Shown here in pieces: positions 34,223-42,729 of a stretch of DNA of 64,000 nucleotides. This DNA is from an uncultured SAR86 cluster bacterium (lineage in GTDB: Bacteria; Pseudomonadota; Gammaproteobacteria; Magnimaribacterales; D2472). The notes beneath the pieces were generated by a model. The model ran no database searches. It saw only the letters and a list, made by a program, of their open reading frames with translations, and was not told the origin of the DNA. The translations under genes and the position numbers were made by a program. The stretch covers positions 124,001 through 188,000 of the forward strand of contig CACJJI010000001.1 in assembly GCA_902593675.1 (NCBI GenBank). The letters are read 5' to 3'. Each line of letters starts with the position of its first letter. The first letter of the stretch is position 1.

Positions 34223-35017
34223 ATGGATTACTCAAAATATAAAGAACTTAAAATAACTACAAAGGATAGGATATTAACTATTACCATTAATCGCCCTGAC
34301 GATATGAATGCTGTAAATGAACAGTTGCATGCCGATTTTTCTACTATCTTTCTTGATGCTGAATATGATGATGAGATCGATATTGTCATTCTCACAGGTG
34401 CAGGCAAATCATTTTGTGCCGGTGGAGACCTCAAATGGTTGTTAGGAGTTCATGGTGACCCTGTAGCAACTGCGTATCACATTAATCATGACAGAAAGAT
34501 TCAAAATGCAATGCTGGATATGGAAAAACCCATAATTGCTAAAGTTAATGGACCTGCTGTTGGTTTAGGTTGTTCTTTGGCACTTTTTTGTGATTTTGTA
34601 TACGCAACTCCAAGATCAAAATTTGCAGATCCTCATGTTTCTGTTGGGCTTGTTGCTGGTGATGGTGGCTGTGTAATTTGGCCACAGCTCATAGGTTATG
34701 CTAGAGCCAAAAAGTATCTTTTAACAGGTGAGATGATAAAAGCTGAAGAAGCACTCGATATGGGTCTTATAGCAGAGGTTTTTGCCGAAGATGAAATTGA
34801 TAACGAAGTTCAGGCATTAGCTGAAAAATTACGTGATGGGGCAAAATATTCTATTCGATGGACTAAGACTTCTATAAATGCTGGCCTAAAAGTTATGGCT
34901 AATTCGATAATTGATAGGGCCGCAGCCTTTGAAAATGTTACCCAGCTAATGGAAGATCATAAAATTGCATTAGAAGCCTTTGCAAAGAAAGAAACTCCTA
35001 AATTTAAACAGAAGTAA
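34223..35017 (+). CDS. Crotonase-fold protein without the two classical catalytic glutamates
   Basis: A 264-residue enoyl-CoA hydratase/isomerase-family protein. The oxyanion-hole motifs are present: FCAGGDLKWLL (about 68-78) and KVNGPAVGLGCSLALFCDF (108-126). The positions that hold the two catalytic Glu of rat hydratase (GGGCE and QPE) read GCS and DPH. It therefore probably does not hydrate enoyl-CoA by the usual route and may be a hydrolase, isomerase or ring-opening enzyme acting on a CoA ester. It lies 31 bp after the ligase, so it is part of that operon. Confidence 0.8.
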   Translation: MDYSKYKELKITTKDRILTITINRPDDMNAVNEQLHADFSTIFLDAEYDDEIDIVILTGAGKSFCAGGDLKWLLGVHGDPVATAYHINHDRKIQNAMLDMEKPIIAKVNGPAVGLGCSLALFCDFVYATPRSKFADPHVSVGLVAGDGGCVIWPQLIGYARAKKYLLTGEMIKAEEALDMGLIAEVFAEDEIDNEVQALAEKLRDGAKYSIRWTKTSINAGLKVMANSIIDRAAAFENVTQLMEDHKIALEAFAKKETPKFKQK

Positions 35018-35030
35018 ACAAGGTGATTTC

Positions 35031-35735
35031 TTGAAGAAGTTTCTTATTATTACTGGTGGCAGCAGTGGAATAGGATTTGCTACAGCAAAACTTTTTCAAG
35101 AAAATAATTATTCAATTATCAATCTTTCTAGATCTAAAATAGACTTAGATAATGCAATACATATCGATATCGATTTATCTACCCCCAATTGGCAAGAGTC
35201 ATTAGAATCAAATTTTAAAGATTTACTATCTTCTTCTGATCAAATTTGTCTAATCCACAATGCAAGTAAGATGCAAAGTGACACAGTCGAATCATTCAAC
35301 GATGATAACTTAAGAGAGGTAATAGAGGTTAACTTAGTAGGACCCTCAATTTTAAATAAAATTACTATTCCATTCATGAAAAAAGGATCATCGATTCTCT
35401 ATGTTGGCTCAACCTTATCTGAAAAAGCAGTTCCACATATGTCCTCATACGTAATGACAAAGCATGGAATGATTGGTCTGATGAGAAGCACTTGCCAGGA
35501 CTTATTTGGAAGATTTATTCATACAGCTTGTATATGTCCGGGAGCTACTGAAACAGAAATGTTGGTTGAATATGTCCAAGGCAATCAAGAAGCCTTAAAA
35601 ATCATGGCTTCTACTTTAAGTGAAAATAGATTAATTACTTCTGAGGAAATAGCTAAGACATTATTTTTCTGCGCAAATAATTCTGTTGTGAATGGTTCAG
35701 TAATTCATGCAAATCTAGGTATTCAAGAAACATGA
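35031..35735 (+). CDS. SDR family oxidoreductase
   Basis: A 234-residue short-chain dehydrogenase with TGGSSGIGFATAKLFQENNYS at the N-terminus, HNAS, LYVGSTLS, active-site SYVMTKHG (Tyr-x-x-x-Lys) and ICPGATETEML. The start is TTG at 35031, with AAGGTGA 5 bp upstream and exact Rossmann-fold alignment. An upstream in-frame start at 34980 would place 17 unrelated residues over the previous gene. It overlaps the following dehydrogenase by 4 bp, which fits a hydroxyacyl-CoA dehydrogenase role in the operon. Confidence 0.8.
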   Translation: MKKFLIITGGSSGIGFATAKLFQENNYSIINLSRSKIDLDNAIHIDIDLSTPNWQESLESNFKDLLSSSDQICLIHNASKMQSDTVESFNDDNLREVIEVNLVGPSILNKITIPFMKKGSSILYVGSTLSEKAVPHMSSYVMTKHGMIGLMRSTCQDLFGRFIHTACICPGATETEMLVEYVQGNQEALKIMASTLSENRLITSEEIAKTLFFCANNSVVNGSVIHANLGIQET

Positions 35736-36898
35736 ATGCATTCCAAGAGCCAGAACATATCTCTATGTTAAGAAATACTCTTCGACAATTTATTGAAAAG
35801 GAAATGCCTAGAGAGAAGGTCAATCAATGGGATAAGGATGATTATTTTCCAAGAGAGGTTTTTGATAAATTGTGTGAATTAGGGGTTACCTCCTTAACGG
35901 TTCCTTCAGAATATGGTGGGTCAGGAAGAGACGTAATGGCAACGATAGCTACAATTGAGGAACTATGCACTAGAAGCCTTGGTATTGCTTCAGGCTATAT
36001 TTTTTGTGCATGTTATGCAGGACTTAACATTTCTGAAGTTGCCAGTGAAGAGCAAAAACAAAAATTTCTCCCTGAAGTTGCAAAAGGTAATCTGCTATTT
36101 TCGTATGGAATAAGTGAACCCGATGTTGGAGCAGATGTGGCTAGTGTTAAAACTAAAGCTGTTAGAGATGGTGATCAAGTCGTGATCAATGGAACCAAAC
36201 GTTGGTGCTCTGGACCAAATGTTACAGACTATATTTATACAATCGTTAAATCTGGACCAGAAGAAGATAGATACAGAAACCTTTCTTTGGTATTAATACC
36301 CCCAAAATCTGATGGAATCATAATAGAACCTCAACAAACTCTTGGACAAAAGGGGGTTGGAGGTACCTGTGATGTAACTTTCAATGATGTAAAAATACCT
36401 TTTGAAAATGTAATAGGGGGAGAAGAGGGGTGGAATAATGGATGGAGCAAGATTGTAAGCACAGGGTTAGATGTAGAAAAAATTGAAGTCTCAGCAATGG
36501 CTTTAGGAATCGCAAGAGCCGCCGTTGATGATGCGTGGCAATATTCTCAAGAAAGAATTCAATTTGGCAAGCCTATATGTCACAACCAGTCTGTAAGACA
36601 TATGCTCGCTGAAGTTAAAACAAAACTTGAAGCATGTAGATTAATGACATATCAAGGAGCATGGCTTGCTGATCTAAATGTTACAGCTACAGTTGAAATG
36701 TCAATGTCAAAACTCTTTGTAACTGAAACAGCTCTAGAAATAGTTTTAACCTGTCAAAGAATCTTAGGCGCTTATGGATATGTTAGAGACTTTGATATGG
36801 AGAGATATGTTCGCGATATGTTAGCTATGCCAATTTTAGGTGGCTCATCTGCAATTCAAAAAAATAATATTGCCAATAGATTAAATTTACCTAAATAG
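35732..36898 (+). CDS. Acyl-CoA dehydrogenase
   Basis: A 388-residue FAD-dependent acyl-CoA dehydrogenase. It has SYGISEPDVGADVASVKTKA (about 125-144), the signature TKRWCSGPNVTDYIYT and the QRILGAYGYVRDFDMERYVRDM segment. Near the end, the YEGTSQIQ position that carries the usual catalytic Glu reads LGGSSAIQ. The base is therefore not in the usual place; some family members have it in another helix. Substrate unknown. It lies between an SDR and a thiolase gene, as in beta-oxidation operons. Confidence 0.85.
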   Translation: MNAFQEPEHISMLRNTLRQFIEKEMPREKVNQWDKDDYFPREVFDKLCELGVTSLTVPSEYGGSGRDVMATIATIEELCTRSLGIASGYIFCACYAGLNISEVASEEQKQKFLPEVAKGNLLFSYGISEPDVGADVASVKTKAVRDGDQVVINGTKRWCSGPNVTDYIYTIVKSGPEEDRYRNLSLVLIPPKSDGIIIEPQQTLGQKGVGGTCDVTFNDVKIPFENVIGGEEGWNNGWSKIVSTGLDVEKIEVSAMALGIARAAVDDAWQYSQERIQFGKPICHNQSVRHMLAEVKTKLEACRLMTYQGAWLADLNVTATVEMSMSKLFVTETALEIVLTCQRILGAYGYVRDFDMERYVRDMLAMPILGGSSAIQKNNIANRLNLPK

Positions 36899-36904
36899 TT
36901 ATTT

Positions 36905-38053
36905 ATGCTGAAAGATCAAACAGCAATAGTAGGAATTGGGGAAACCGAATTCTCAAAATCAATTGATTCAACAGAACTAAACCTTGCTTGTAAAGCAATT
37001 AAAATAGCCTTGGATGATGCTGGCATTAATCCTGACCAAGTTGATGCTTTAGGTAGTTTTACCTATGAAGAGACACCTGAATTTGAAATTGCAAGAAATT
37101 TAGGTTTTGGAAATTTAACCTATTGGAGTCAAGCTCCATATGGTGGTGGAGCAAGTTGTGCCGCTATTGGTCAAGTTGCTATGGCAATTGCTTCAGGGAT
37201 AGCTAATGTAGGAGTGGTTTGGAGATCACGCAAAAGAGGTGATCCTAGTTCTAGAATGTGGTCTCATACAAATGAACATATCTTTGATCATTGGAAATGG
37301 TCTAGACCATCGGGTTTAGTGAGGCCAGTTGATGAATCTTCTATGCTTATGAGAAGGTATATGTATCAATATAATTATGATAGAAAAGATCTTGCAAGTG
37401 TTTCTATTGCTTTAAGAAAGTACGCCAATTGCAACGAACGCGCTCTTATGCATCACAAATCTCTTACTTTAGAAGACTATATGAATGCTCGAATGATTTC
37501 GGATCCTCTTTGTTTATTTGATAATTGTTTAGAGAGTGATGGTGCAATAGCGATTGTAATTACACGCCTAAAAATGGCCGAAGGTTTAAATAATACACCA
37601 GCTATCATTCACTCATATTCACAAGGAATGAGTAAAGAGCATCAGTTGATGACTCACTATCATAGCGACGATCCCCTTGAAAGCTCTTCATATGTAACAG
37701 CCTCTAATTTATGGAGCTTGTCTGACTATTCTCCTAAAGATGTAGATGTTGCTCAAATATATGATGCATTTTCTCCAATGATTCCATTTTCTCTGGAAGC
37801 TTATGATTTTTGCCCCAAGGGTGAGTCATTGAAGTTAATTAATGAAGGTTTGATTGATGTTGATGGTGACCTTCCTGTGAATACTTCAGGAGGAAGTCTC
37901 TCAGAGGTTTATCTTCATGGAATGAATTTAGTTACTGAGGGAGTTAAACAAATTCGTGGCTTGGCTAATGCACAAATTAGAAATGCTAAATTGGCTTTGG
38001 TAACAACTTGCGATGCAACACCAAATGCAGCAATATTATTGAAAGGCGAATAA
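36905..38053 (+). CDS. SCP-x/lipid-transfer-type thiolase
   Basis: A 382-residue thiolase-fold enzyme with GIGETEFSKSIDSTELNL at the start and YGGGASCAAIGQVAMAIASG, containing a Cys in the nucleophile region. The later STSGGSLSEVYLHGMN-like region (TSGGSLSEVYLHG) supplies the conserved His position. The usual thiolase GHPxGxxG is replaced by VYLHGMN. Such proteins, with DUF35 partners, act as retro-aldolases or thiolases on sterol and branched side chains (Ltp2-type). The adjoining DUF35 gene at 38054 follows immediately, supporting a complex of the two. Confidence 0.8.
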   Translation: MLKDQTAIVGIGETEFSKSIDSTELNLACKAIKIALDDAGINPDQVDALGSFTYEETPEFEIARNLGFGNLTYWSQAPYGGGASCAAIGQVAMAIASGIANVGVVWRSRKRGDPSSRMWSHTNEHIFDHWKWSRPSGLVRPVDESSMLMRRYMYQYNYDRKDLASVSIALRKYANCNERALMHHKSLTLEDYMNARMISDPLCLFDNCLESDGAIAIVITRLKMAEGLNNTPAIIHSYSQGMSKEHQLMTHYHSDDPLESSSYVTASNLWSLSDYSPKDVDVAQIYDAFSPMIPFSLEAYDFCPKGESLKLINEGLIDVDGDLPVNTSGGSLSEVYLHGMNLVTEGVKQIRGLANAQIRNAKLALVTTCDATPNAAILLKGE

Positions 38054-38467
38054 ATGATTAAATCTATTCCAATTCCCGGTATTGAAGATTTTGATAAACC
38101 CTATTGGGAAAATTGTTCAAAACAGAAATTAAGCATTCAACATTGTGCTGATTGCAAAGCACCAAGATTTCCTCCTAGACATATGTGCCCTAAATGTCAG
38201 TCTCTTAACCATGAGTGGAATATTGTTTCGGGTGATGCAATTCTTTGGTCATTTGTAGTTCCTAGACCACCACTTCTACCGGTATTTGAAAATCAATCTC
38301 CATATGTAGTTGGTTTGGTTGAATTAATTGAATATAAAAATATAAGAATTATTGGAGAAATCAAATCTAAATCAGATATAGATTCCATTAAGATAGGTGA
38401 TACATTAAGTGTTAGATTTAAAAAAATCAACAATGAAATATCTTTACCTTATTGGGTAAGAGAATAA
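38054..38467 (+). CDS. Zn-ribbon/OB-fold partner of thiolase (DUF35 family)
   Basis: A 137-residue protein with an N-terminal helix (DFDKPYWENCSKQKLSIQHC) and zinc ribbon CADCKAPRFPPRHMCPKC (Cys pairs at about 32-35 and 47-50). An OB-fold with LWSFVVPRPPLLPVFENQSPYVVGLVEL follows. It starts immediately after the thiolase stop, and in characterised systems this domain binds and activates the adjacent thiolase or aldolase. A stable complex with the 36905 gene product is therefore likely. Confidence 0.82.
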   Translation: MIKSIPIPGIEDFDKPYWENCSKQKLSIQHCADCKAPRFPPRHMCPKCQSLNHEWNIVSGDAILWSFVVPRPPLLPVFENQSPYVVGLVELIEYKNIRIIGEIKSKSDIDSIKIGDTLSVRFKKINNEISLPYWVRE

Positions 38468-38500
38468 TTAATATTTAATTACATCAAGGGGAGTGATGAT

Positions 38501-39694
38501 ATGAAAATTAATTACAATCCATATTCAAAAGATTTTTGGGATGATTCTTGGAATATCTACAAAGATCTTAGAGATAATGATCCTGTTCACTGTATGGAAG
38601 ATTTTGGTGGGGCATGGGCACTAAGTCGATTTGAAGACATATGGAATGCTCACTTAGGATCATACAAAGACTACACATCTATTGAGGGAACTTCTCCGCC
38701 TCCATTACTATTGGGGGATGATTCTGGGCCTGGTCATATCTCAATTCCGACAAATGATGGTGCAGACCACAGAGATTACAGAAATACCATTGCTGATAGA
38801 TATACTCAATCTTCAGTTTCAGAGCTAGAGGATAAAATTAGACAGCTGACAGTAAAAGAACTTGAACCAGGCTTAAAAAATGGTGAGATTGATGTTCATG
38901 AAATTGCAAGAAAAGTCTCATTATTCACCATTACCGACATGATAGGTTTGGAAAGAGATATAGCCTTAAAAGCAAGAGAATTGATTGATATTTTTTATGA
39001 GAGAGATCCTGATGTCATGGGTGTTACACCAAGAGGCCAAGAAGCATTTGGCCAGTGCATGGGTCTAATGTTGCAGCTAGCATCTGAATGGAGAAAAGAT
39101 ACACCTCCTTCTCCCACTCATATAAATTCATGGATCACTAAACAAGTAAGAGAGGGTTTATGGATGTCAGACGAGCAAATCATGGGAAACACAAGCATGC
39201 TTATAATTACTGGAGCAGATACAGTTCCATATACAGTCGCGAACCTTTTCTACTATTTGGATAAAAATCCTGATCAATTAAAAATTTTAAAAAACGATCT
39301 GTCTTTAATACCTTCTGCATTTGAAGAAACAGTAAGATATGATCATCCAACCAATATTCTTGGTAGAAAGTTAACTAGAGATATTGAATTGCATGGGAAA
39401 AAAATGAAAAAAGGTGATTCAGTTATTTATTTATATCAATCTGCTGGGAGAGATGAACGTGAATTTGAAAATCCAGATAAATTTGATATTACTAGGCCGG
39501 CACCAAAACGCAGTATCAGTTTTGGCCATGGTCCACATAAATGCTTAGGACAGCACTTAGCTAGATTAGAAGGAAGGGTTATATTAGAAGAAATTTTCAA
39601 AGCTATACCAGAATACTCACTTCAACATGAAAAGATGGTAAGGACATTTGGTGAATTTTTACAAGGCTATAGAAACATGCCAATTAAATTTTAA
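38501..39694 (+). CDS. Cytochrome P450
   Basis: A 397-residue bacterial class I P450. The I-helix oxygen motif TGADTVPYTVANL is near residues 230-242, the ExxR in FEETVRYDHP near 275-284, and the haem Cys in SFGHGPHKCLGQHLARLEGR near 344-363. It has no membrane anchor and needs external ferredoxin and reductase, neither encoded nearby except possibly the RnfB-like/FNR pair at 3-4.8 kb. The substrate is unknown. GGGGAG lies before the ATG. Its location among CoA-ester genes suggests hydroxylation of a hydrophobic substrate. Confidence 0.92.
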   Translation: MKINYNPYSKDFWDDSWNIYKDLRDNDPVHCMEDFGGAWALSRFEDIWNAHLGSYKDYTSIEGTSPPPLLLGDDSGPGHISIPTNDGADHRDYRNTIADRYTQSSVSELEDKIRQLTVKELEPGLKNGEIDVHEIARKVSLFTITDMIGLERDIALKARELIDIFYERDPDVMGVTPRGQEAFGQCMGLMLQLASEWRKDTPPSPTHINSWITKQVREGLWMSDEQIMGNTSMLIITGADTVPYTVANLFYYLDKNPDQLKILKNDLSLIPSAFEETVRYDHPTNILGRKLTRDIELHGKKMKKGDSVIYLYQSAGRDEREFENPDKFDITRPAPKRSISFGHGPHKCLGQHLARLEGRVILEEIFKAIPEYSLQHEKMVRTFGEFLQGYRNMPIKF

Positions 39695-40041
39695 TCTACC
39701 CGATACATTATTGTCTTTTTACTATCAAGGAAATTTTCTTCATCTTCTCGAATAATTTTTACTATCTCTTCTTTTGAAGAAATTTCAAAAAACCGATTTA
39801 GTCCATCTTCGTCATCAAATGACAATTCAGTAATTACGTTATAGCTCGAATAATGTTTTTGTGGTTCTAATGAAAACTCACCATGCAGTAAATTAGATTC
39901 AAGTAGATAGTTTCTTGTGTACCCCTTTAGTGAAGGAAAAATTTTTATAATTAATGGAGCATGAATATTTTCATAGTATTCTTTAAATTCTTTTTCAGAT
40001 ACATTATTTTTCTTCCTAATAAGCGCAATTAACTTAATCAT
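39691..40041 (-). CDS. EthD-domain protein
   Basis: A 116-residue dimeric alpha-beta-barrel protein of the EthD family: MIKLIALIRKKNNVSEKEFKEYYENIHAP and IIKIFPSLKGYTRNYL match the family's start. EthD proteins are needed for P450-mediated ether degradation in Rhodococcus, and other members accompany oxygenase or polyketide cyclase genes. It converges on the P450 gene with a 4-bp overlap, so a joint role is plausible but unproven. Role and substrate are unknown. Confidence 0.75.
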   Translation of the reverse strand: MIKLIALIRKKNNVSEKEFKEYYENIHAPLIIKIFPSLKGYTRNYLLESNLLHGEFSLEPQKHYSSYNVITELSFDDEDGLNRFFEISSKEEIVKIIREDEENFLDSKKTIMYRVD

Positions 40042-40046
40042 TTTAA

Positions 40047-40514
40047 TTAGCTATTTTTAATATAAGAGATCCATGTGTCTGTATCTATCTTCCATGGTGA
40101 GTTTGATTTGGTGTTGTTTAAGCTAATTCCAGCAACCACATTTGCAGAAGCATAAGTTTCATCTGAAACCTTAACCTCTACTTTAATTTTAAGGATTGAT
40201 ATCTCGTTAGAAACTTTATTTTCTTTGATGATCGAACCATGAAATTCTAAATTTTTATCTGGAGTAATAGGTTTATTTATCTTGAATTTCACTTTACCAA
40301 TCCTCGTTGATTCATTATAAATATCTGTAACATACTTAATAACCAATCCATTTAGGGTGTAATTATTCATTATGATATTTGGTAGCTTGCCTTTATTAAT
40401 TGCCCAATCTTGATTTGAATGAAGGGGGGCCCAGTCTCGGCTAAAAATAGCTCCAGCTTGTATATTTTTGACTGTTGTAAAATACTTTGTAGTTGGCAAA
40501 ATTTTAGAATTCAT
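40047..40514 (-). CDS. MaoC-like dehydratase-domain protein
   Basis: A 155-residue hot-dog-fold protein of the MaoC-like hydratase type. SRDWAPLHSNQDWAI (about 25-39) contains the D-x-x-P-x-H-x-x-x-D pattern of the catalytic Asp and His, followed by GKLPNIIMNNYTLNGLV. Its gene overlaps that of the FAS1-like partner by 4 bp, so a heterodimer of two single hot-dog proteins is likely, as known for ChsH1-ChsH2 in cholesterol side-chain degradation. Substrate not predictable. Confidence 0.72.
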   Translation of the reverse strand: MNSKILPTTKYFTTVKNIQAGAIFSRDWAPLHSNQDWAINKGKLPNIIMNNYTLNGLVIKYVTDIYNESTRIGKVKFKINKPITPDKNLEFHGSIIKENKVSNEISILKIKVEVKVSDETYASANVVAGISLNNTKSNSPWKIDTDTWISYIKNS

Positions 40515-41014
40515 TTTTTGTATCCTAAAAAGTGGATATTTTGTTTTCCAACAAGAATTTCTAACTGATTAAAATATTTCACTTCTATAACCCAATATCT
40601 TCCTTCTCCAAGTTTTGTTTTCACTAATTCTGAAACACTTAATAAAGTCTGGTTTGCACTAATTGCATCTCCATCCTTGATCGGAAGATAATATTCAATA
40701 TCAACTTCTGTAACTATCCCAAGTGGCAAATTTAAAATATTTTTAAGATGAAAATGCAGTTCCATAGGTTGGACTTTTTTTCTTTGAGGATGCCATTCAA
40801 AATCATGAACCCATGATGGCAACATTGCTGGGTGAGCTATGAGATCCTCAGTATGACATTCTGCAACCCTCTCATCCCAATAAATTTTATTCCCATCTTC
40901 TATGGAAGAGCAGAAGTTTTGCCATAGACCTTTCTGAATCATGATTGGTGATTGATCAGTAAAAGAATTTTTACCAATTAATTTATTTACTTCTTCTGGT
41001 AAATCATTTTGCAT
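40511..41014 (-). CDS. MaoC/FAS1-like dehydratase N-terminal-type hot-dog protein
   Basis: A 167-residue hot-dog-fold protein resembling the N-terminal half of MaoC/FAS1-like hydratases: LIGKNSFTDQSPIMIQKGLWQNFCSSI, followed by DERVAECHTEDLIAHPAMLPSW and ELHFHLKNILNLPLGIVTEVDIEY. It lacks the catalytic Asp-His pair, which fits the non-catalytic partner of a heterodimeric hydratase. Neighbours are the MaoC partner on one side and an acyl-CoA dehydrogenase on the other (4-bp gap). Confidence 0.65.
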   Translation of the reverse strand: MQNDLPEEVNKLIGKNSFTDQSPIMIQKGLWQNFCSSIEDGNKIYWDERVAECHTEDLIAHPAMLPSWVHDFEWHPQRKKVQPMELHFHLKNILNLPLGIVTEVDIEYYLPIKDGDAISANQTLLSVSELVKTKLGEGRYWVIEVKYFNQLEILVGKQNIHFLGYKK

Positions 41015-41018
41015 AAAT

Positions 41019-42206
41019 TTATAAAGGAAGTTTTAAAGATTTTTTTGCAATTGTATTTTTCTGAATTTCTGTAGTTCCAGCTCCAATAGTATCAACTAAA
41101 GTACTTCGATATGACCATTCCCACTTACCGTTTGCATGTGAGCTTTCATATTCCTTTCTAAATAATCCTTCTCGACCCAATATATCCATAGCCTCATTTG
41201 CTAATTTTTGATGTAATTTAGTACTAAATAGTTTAAATACCGCTGCTTCTGATTGAGGAACTTCATCTTGAATGGCTACTGATAAAACTTTTCGCTGTAG
41301 GACTCTAGCTTTTTGGACATCGGCATATAAATAAATAATCTTCTTTCTAATTTCTGGAATTTCATTTAATGGAACACCATCTCTTGATAGTGTATTAATT
41401 AGTTCAGTTAATTCTTTGAATTTTTGTTCAAGCGGAGCAATAGTATAAAAAGTAAACCTTTCATAATTTAAGGCTTCACAAATATATACCCATCCTTTAT
41501 TTATTTCACCAATTACGTAATCATCAGGAATAAATACATCTGTTAAAAAGACGCTATTTGTTGCATGCTCGCCAACTGTCTCTATTGGGTGAACTTCTAT
41601 ACCGGGATTATCCATCTTGACTAAAAAAACACTAATTCCTTGATGTTTTGGAGCTTCTGTATCAGTGCGAGCTGCTAACCAATACCAATCTGCAACGTGG
41701 GCTGATGAGGTCCAAATTTTTTGACCATTAATCAACCAGCCCCCATCTTTCTTTTCAGCTTTTAATTGTAACGATGCTAAATCTGATCCGGCGCCGGGCT
41801 CACTGTATCCTAAAGCAAAATCTATCTCACCTGCTAGTATTTGAGGTAGAAATTCTTTTTTAATTTTTTCTGATCCATGATGAATTATTGTTTGACCAAT
41901 TGAACCTACCCCTTTGCCTGGAGAAGGGGCGCCAACTCTACATAATTCTTCATTAAGAATATAATCATAAATTCCGGGTTTTTCTTGACCGCCATACTCT
42001 TTCGGCCAGGACATTCCTAAGTATCCCTTAGAAGACAATGTTTTCATAAACTCTCTTCTTGCTGGGCTATCTATTTTTGTTTGCGCATCAGCCTCTCTAT
42101 TTGGAGCAAACACATCATGCGCATTGGGTTTCTCCTTTTCTAGGGAAATAAAATCCTTAACTTCATCAATAAATTTTTTTTCATTCTTCGTAAAATCAAA
42201 ATTCAT
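41019..42206 (-). CDS. Acyl-CoA dehydrogenase (FadE-like)
   Basis: A 395-residue acyl-CoA dehydrogenase: MSWPKEYGGQEKPGIYDYILNEEL, FALGYSEPGAGSDLASLQLKA, INGQKIWTSSAHVADWYWLAART and the C-terminal DTIGAGTTEIQKNTIAKKSL. The Glu of the family EGTSxIQ motif is Ala (IGAGTTEIQ), as in several members of heterotetrameric dehydrogenases of cholesterol side-chain degradation. It may pair with the divergent shorter dehydrogenase at 42730. Flanked by the MaoC pair and a SnoaL-like gene on the same strand. Confidence 0.85.
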   Translation of the reverse strand: MNFDFTKNEKKFIDEVKDFISLEKEKPNAHDVFAPNREADAQTKIDSPARREFMKTLSSKGYLGMSWPKEYGGQEKPGIYDYILNEELCRVGAPSPGKGVGSIGQTIIHHGSEKIKKEFLPQILAGEIDFALGYSEPGAGSDLASLQLKAEKKDGGWLINGQKIWTSSAHVADWYWLAARTDTEAPKHQGISVFLVKMDNPGIEVHPIETVGEHATNSVFLTDVFIPDDYVIGEINKGWVYICEALNYERFTFYTIAPLEQKFKELTELINTLSRDGVPLNEIPEIRKKIIYLYADVQKARVLQRKVLSVAIQDEVPQSEAAVFKLFSTKLHQKLANEAMDILGREGLFRKEYESSHANGKWEWSYRSTLVDTIGAGTTEIQKNTIAKKSLKLPL

Positions 42207-42212
42207 AATTAT

Positions 42213-42653
42213 TTATGGAGCTAAAACTTTATCTCTATTTCCTCTTTCATAATTTACAATTAGTTTTCTTTGCATGATAAACCAAGAATTATTTATTTTT
42301 CTCCAATTATCTTTGTATTCACCAAACATTTCATAGAATTCATTTTGGTTTGGTTCTTTGCCAACATGATATACCCTGACATAACAGCTACTTTCAGCAG
42401 TATCATTTTTAAACTTGATATCAAAATTACCCAACAGGTGTTGCGTAAAACCACAACCATTAAGGTTTGACATGCACATCTCTATGATTTCATCTCTTGA
42501 ATTTGATAGAAACTTCAAGCCAATGGAGTCATTGCCATACTCTGCGGTTGCGCTTTGATCAAATATATTCTCTAAATTTGACCAATTTCGCTCATCCAAA
42601 GACTTTGCATAATCAATTAGCTTGTTCTTAATAACGTTTTTATCGGACTCCAT
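42213..42653 (-). CDS. SnoaL/NTF2-like protein
   Basis: A 146-residue alpha+beta-barrel protein of the SnoaL-like/NTF2 family, seen in ring hydroxylating dioxygenase beta-subunits, scytalone dehydratase and polyketide cyclases. LIDYAKSLDERNWSNLENIFDQSATAEY and GCGFTQHLLGNFDIKF fit this fold; YCRVYHV-like SCYVRVYHVGK follows. Role not predictable; a small isomerase, dehydratase or cyclase acting on an aromatic or steroid-like intermediate is one idea. It begins the minus-strand operon, 7 bp before an acyl-CoA dehydrogenase gene. Confidence 0.65.
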   Translation of the reverse strand: MESDKNVIKNKLIDYAKSLDERNWSNLENIFDQSATAEYGNDSIGLKFLSNSRDEIIEMCMSNLNGCGFTQHLLGNFDIKFKNDTAESSCYVRVYHVGKEPNQNEFYEMFGEYKDNWRKINNSWFIMQRKLIVNYERGNRDKVLAP

Positions 42654-42729
42654 AATTTATGTTTTATTGCCTAACATATACCCAAAGTTTAATATAAATG
42701 TAATAAATATAGATAAAAATTAAATATAA

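Noticed and set aside
40047-41014. The MaoC pair as one frameshifted double hot-dog gene
   Set aside because: Each frame has its own start and stop with a normal 4-bp overlap, and two-gene forms of this hydratase are known.
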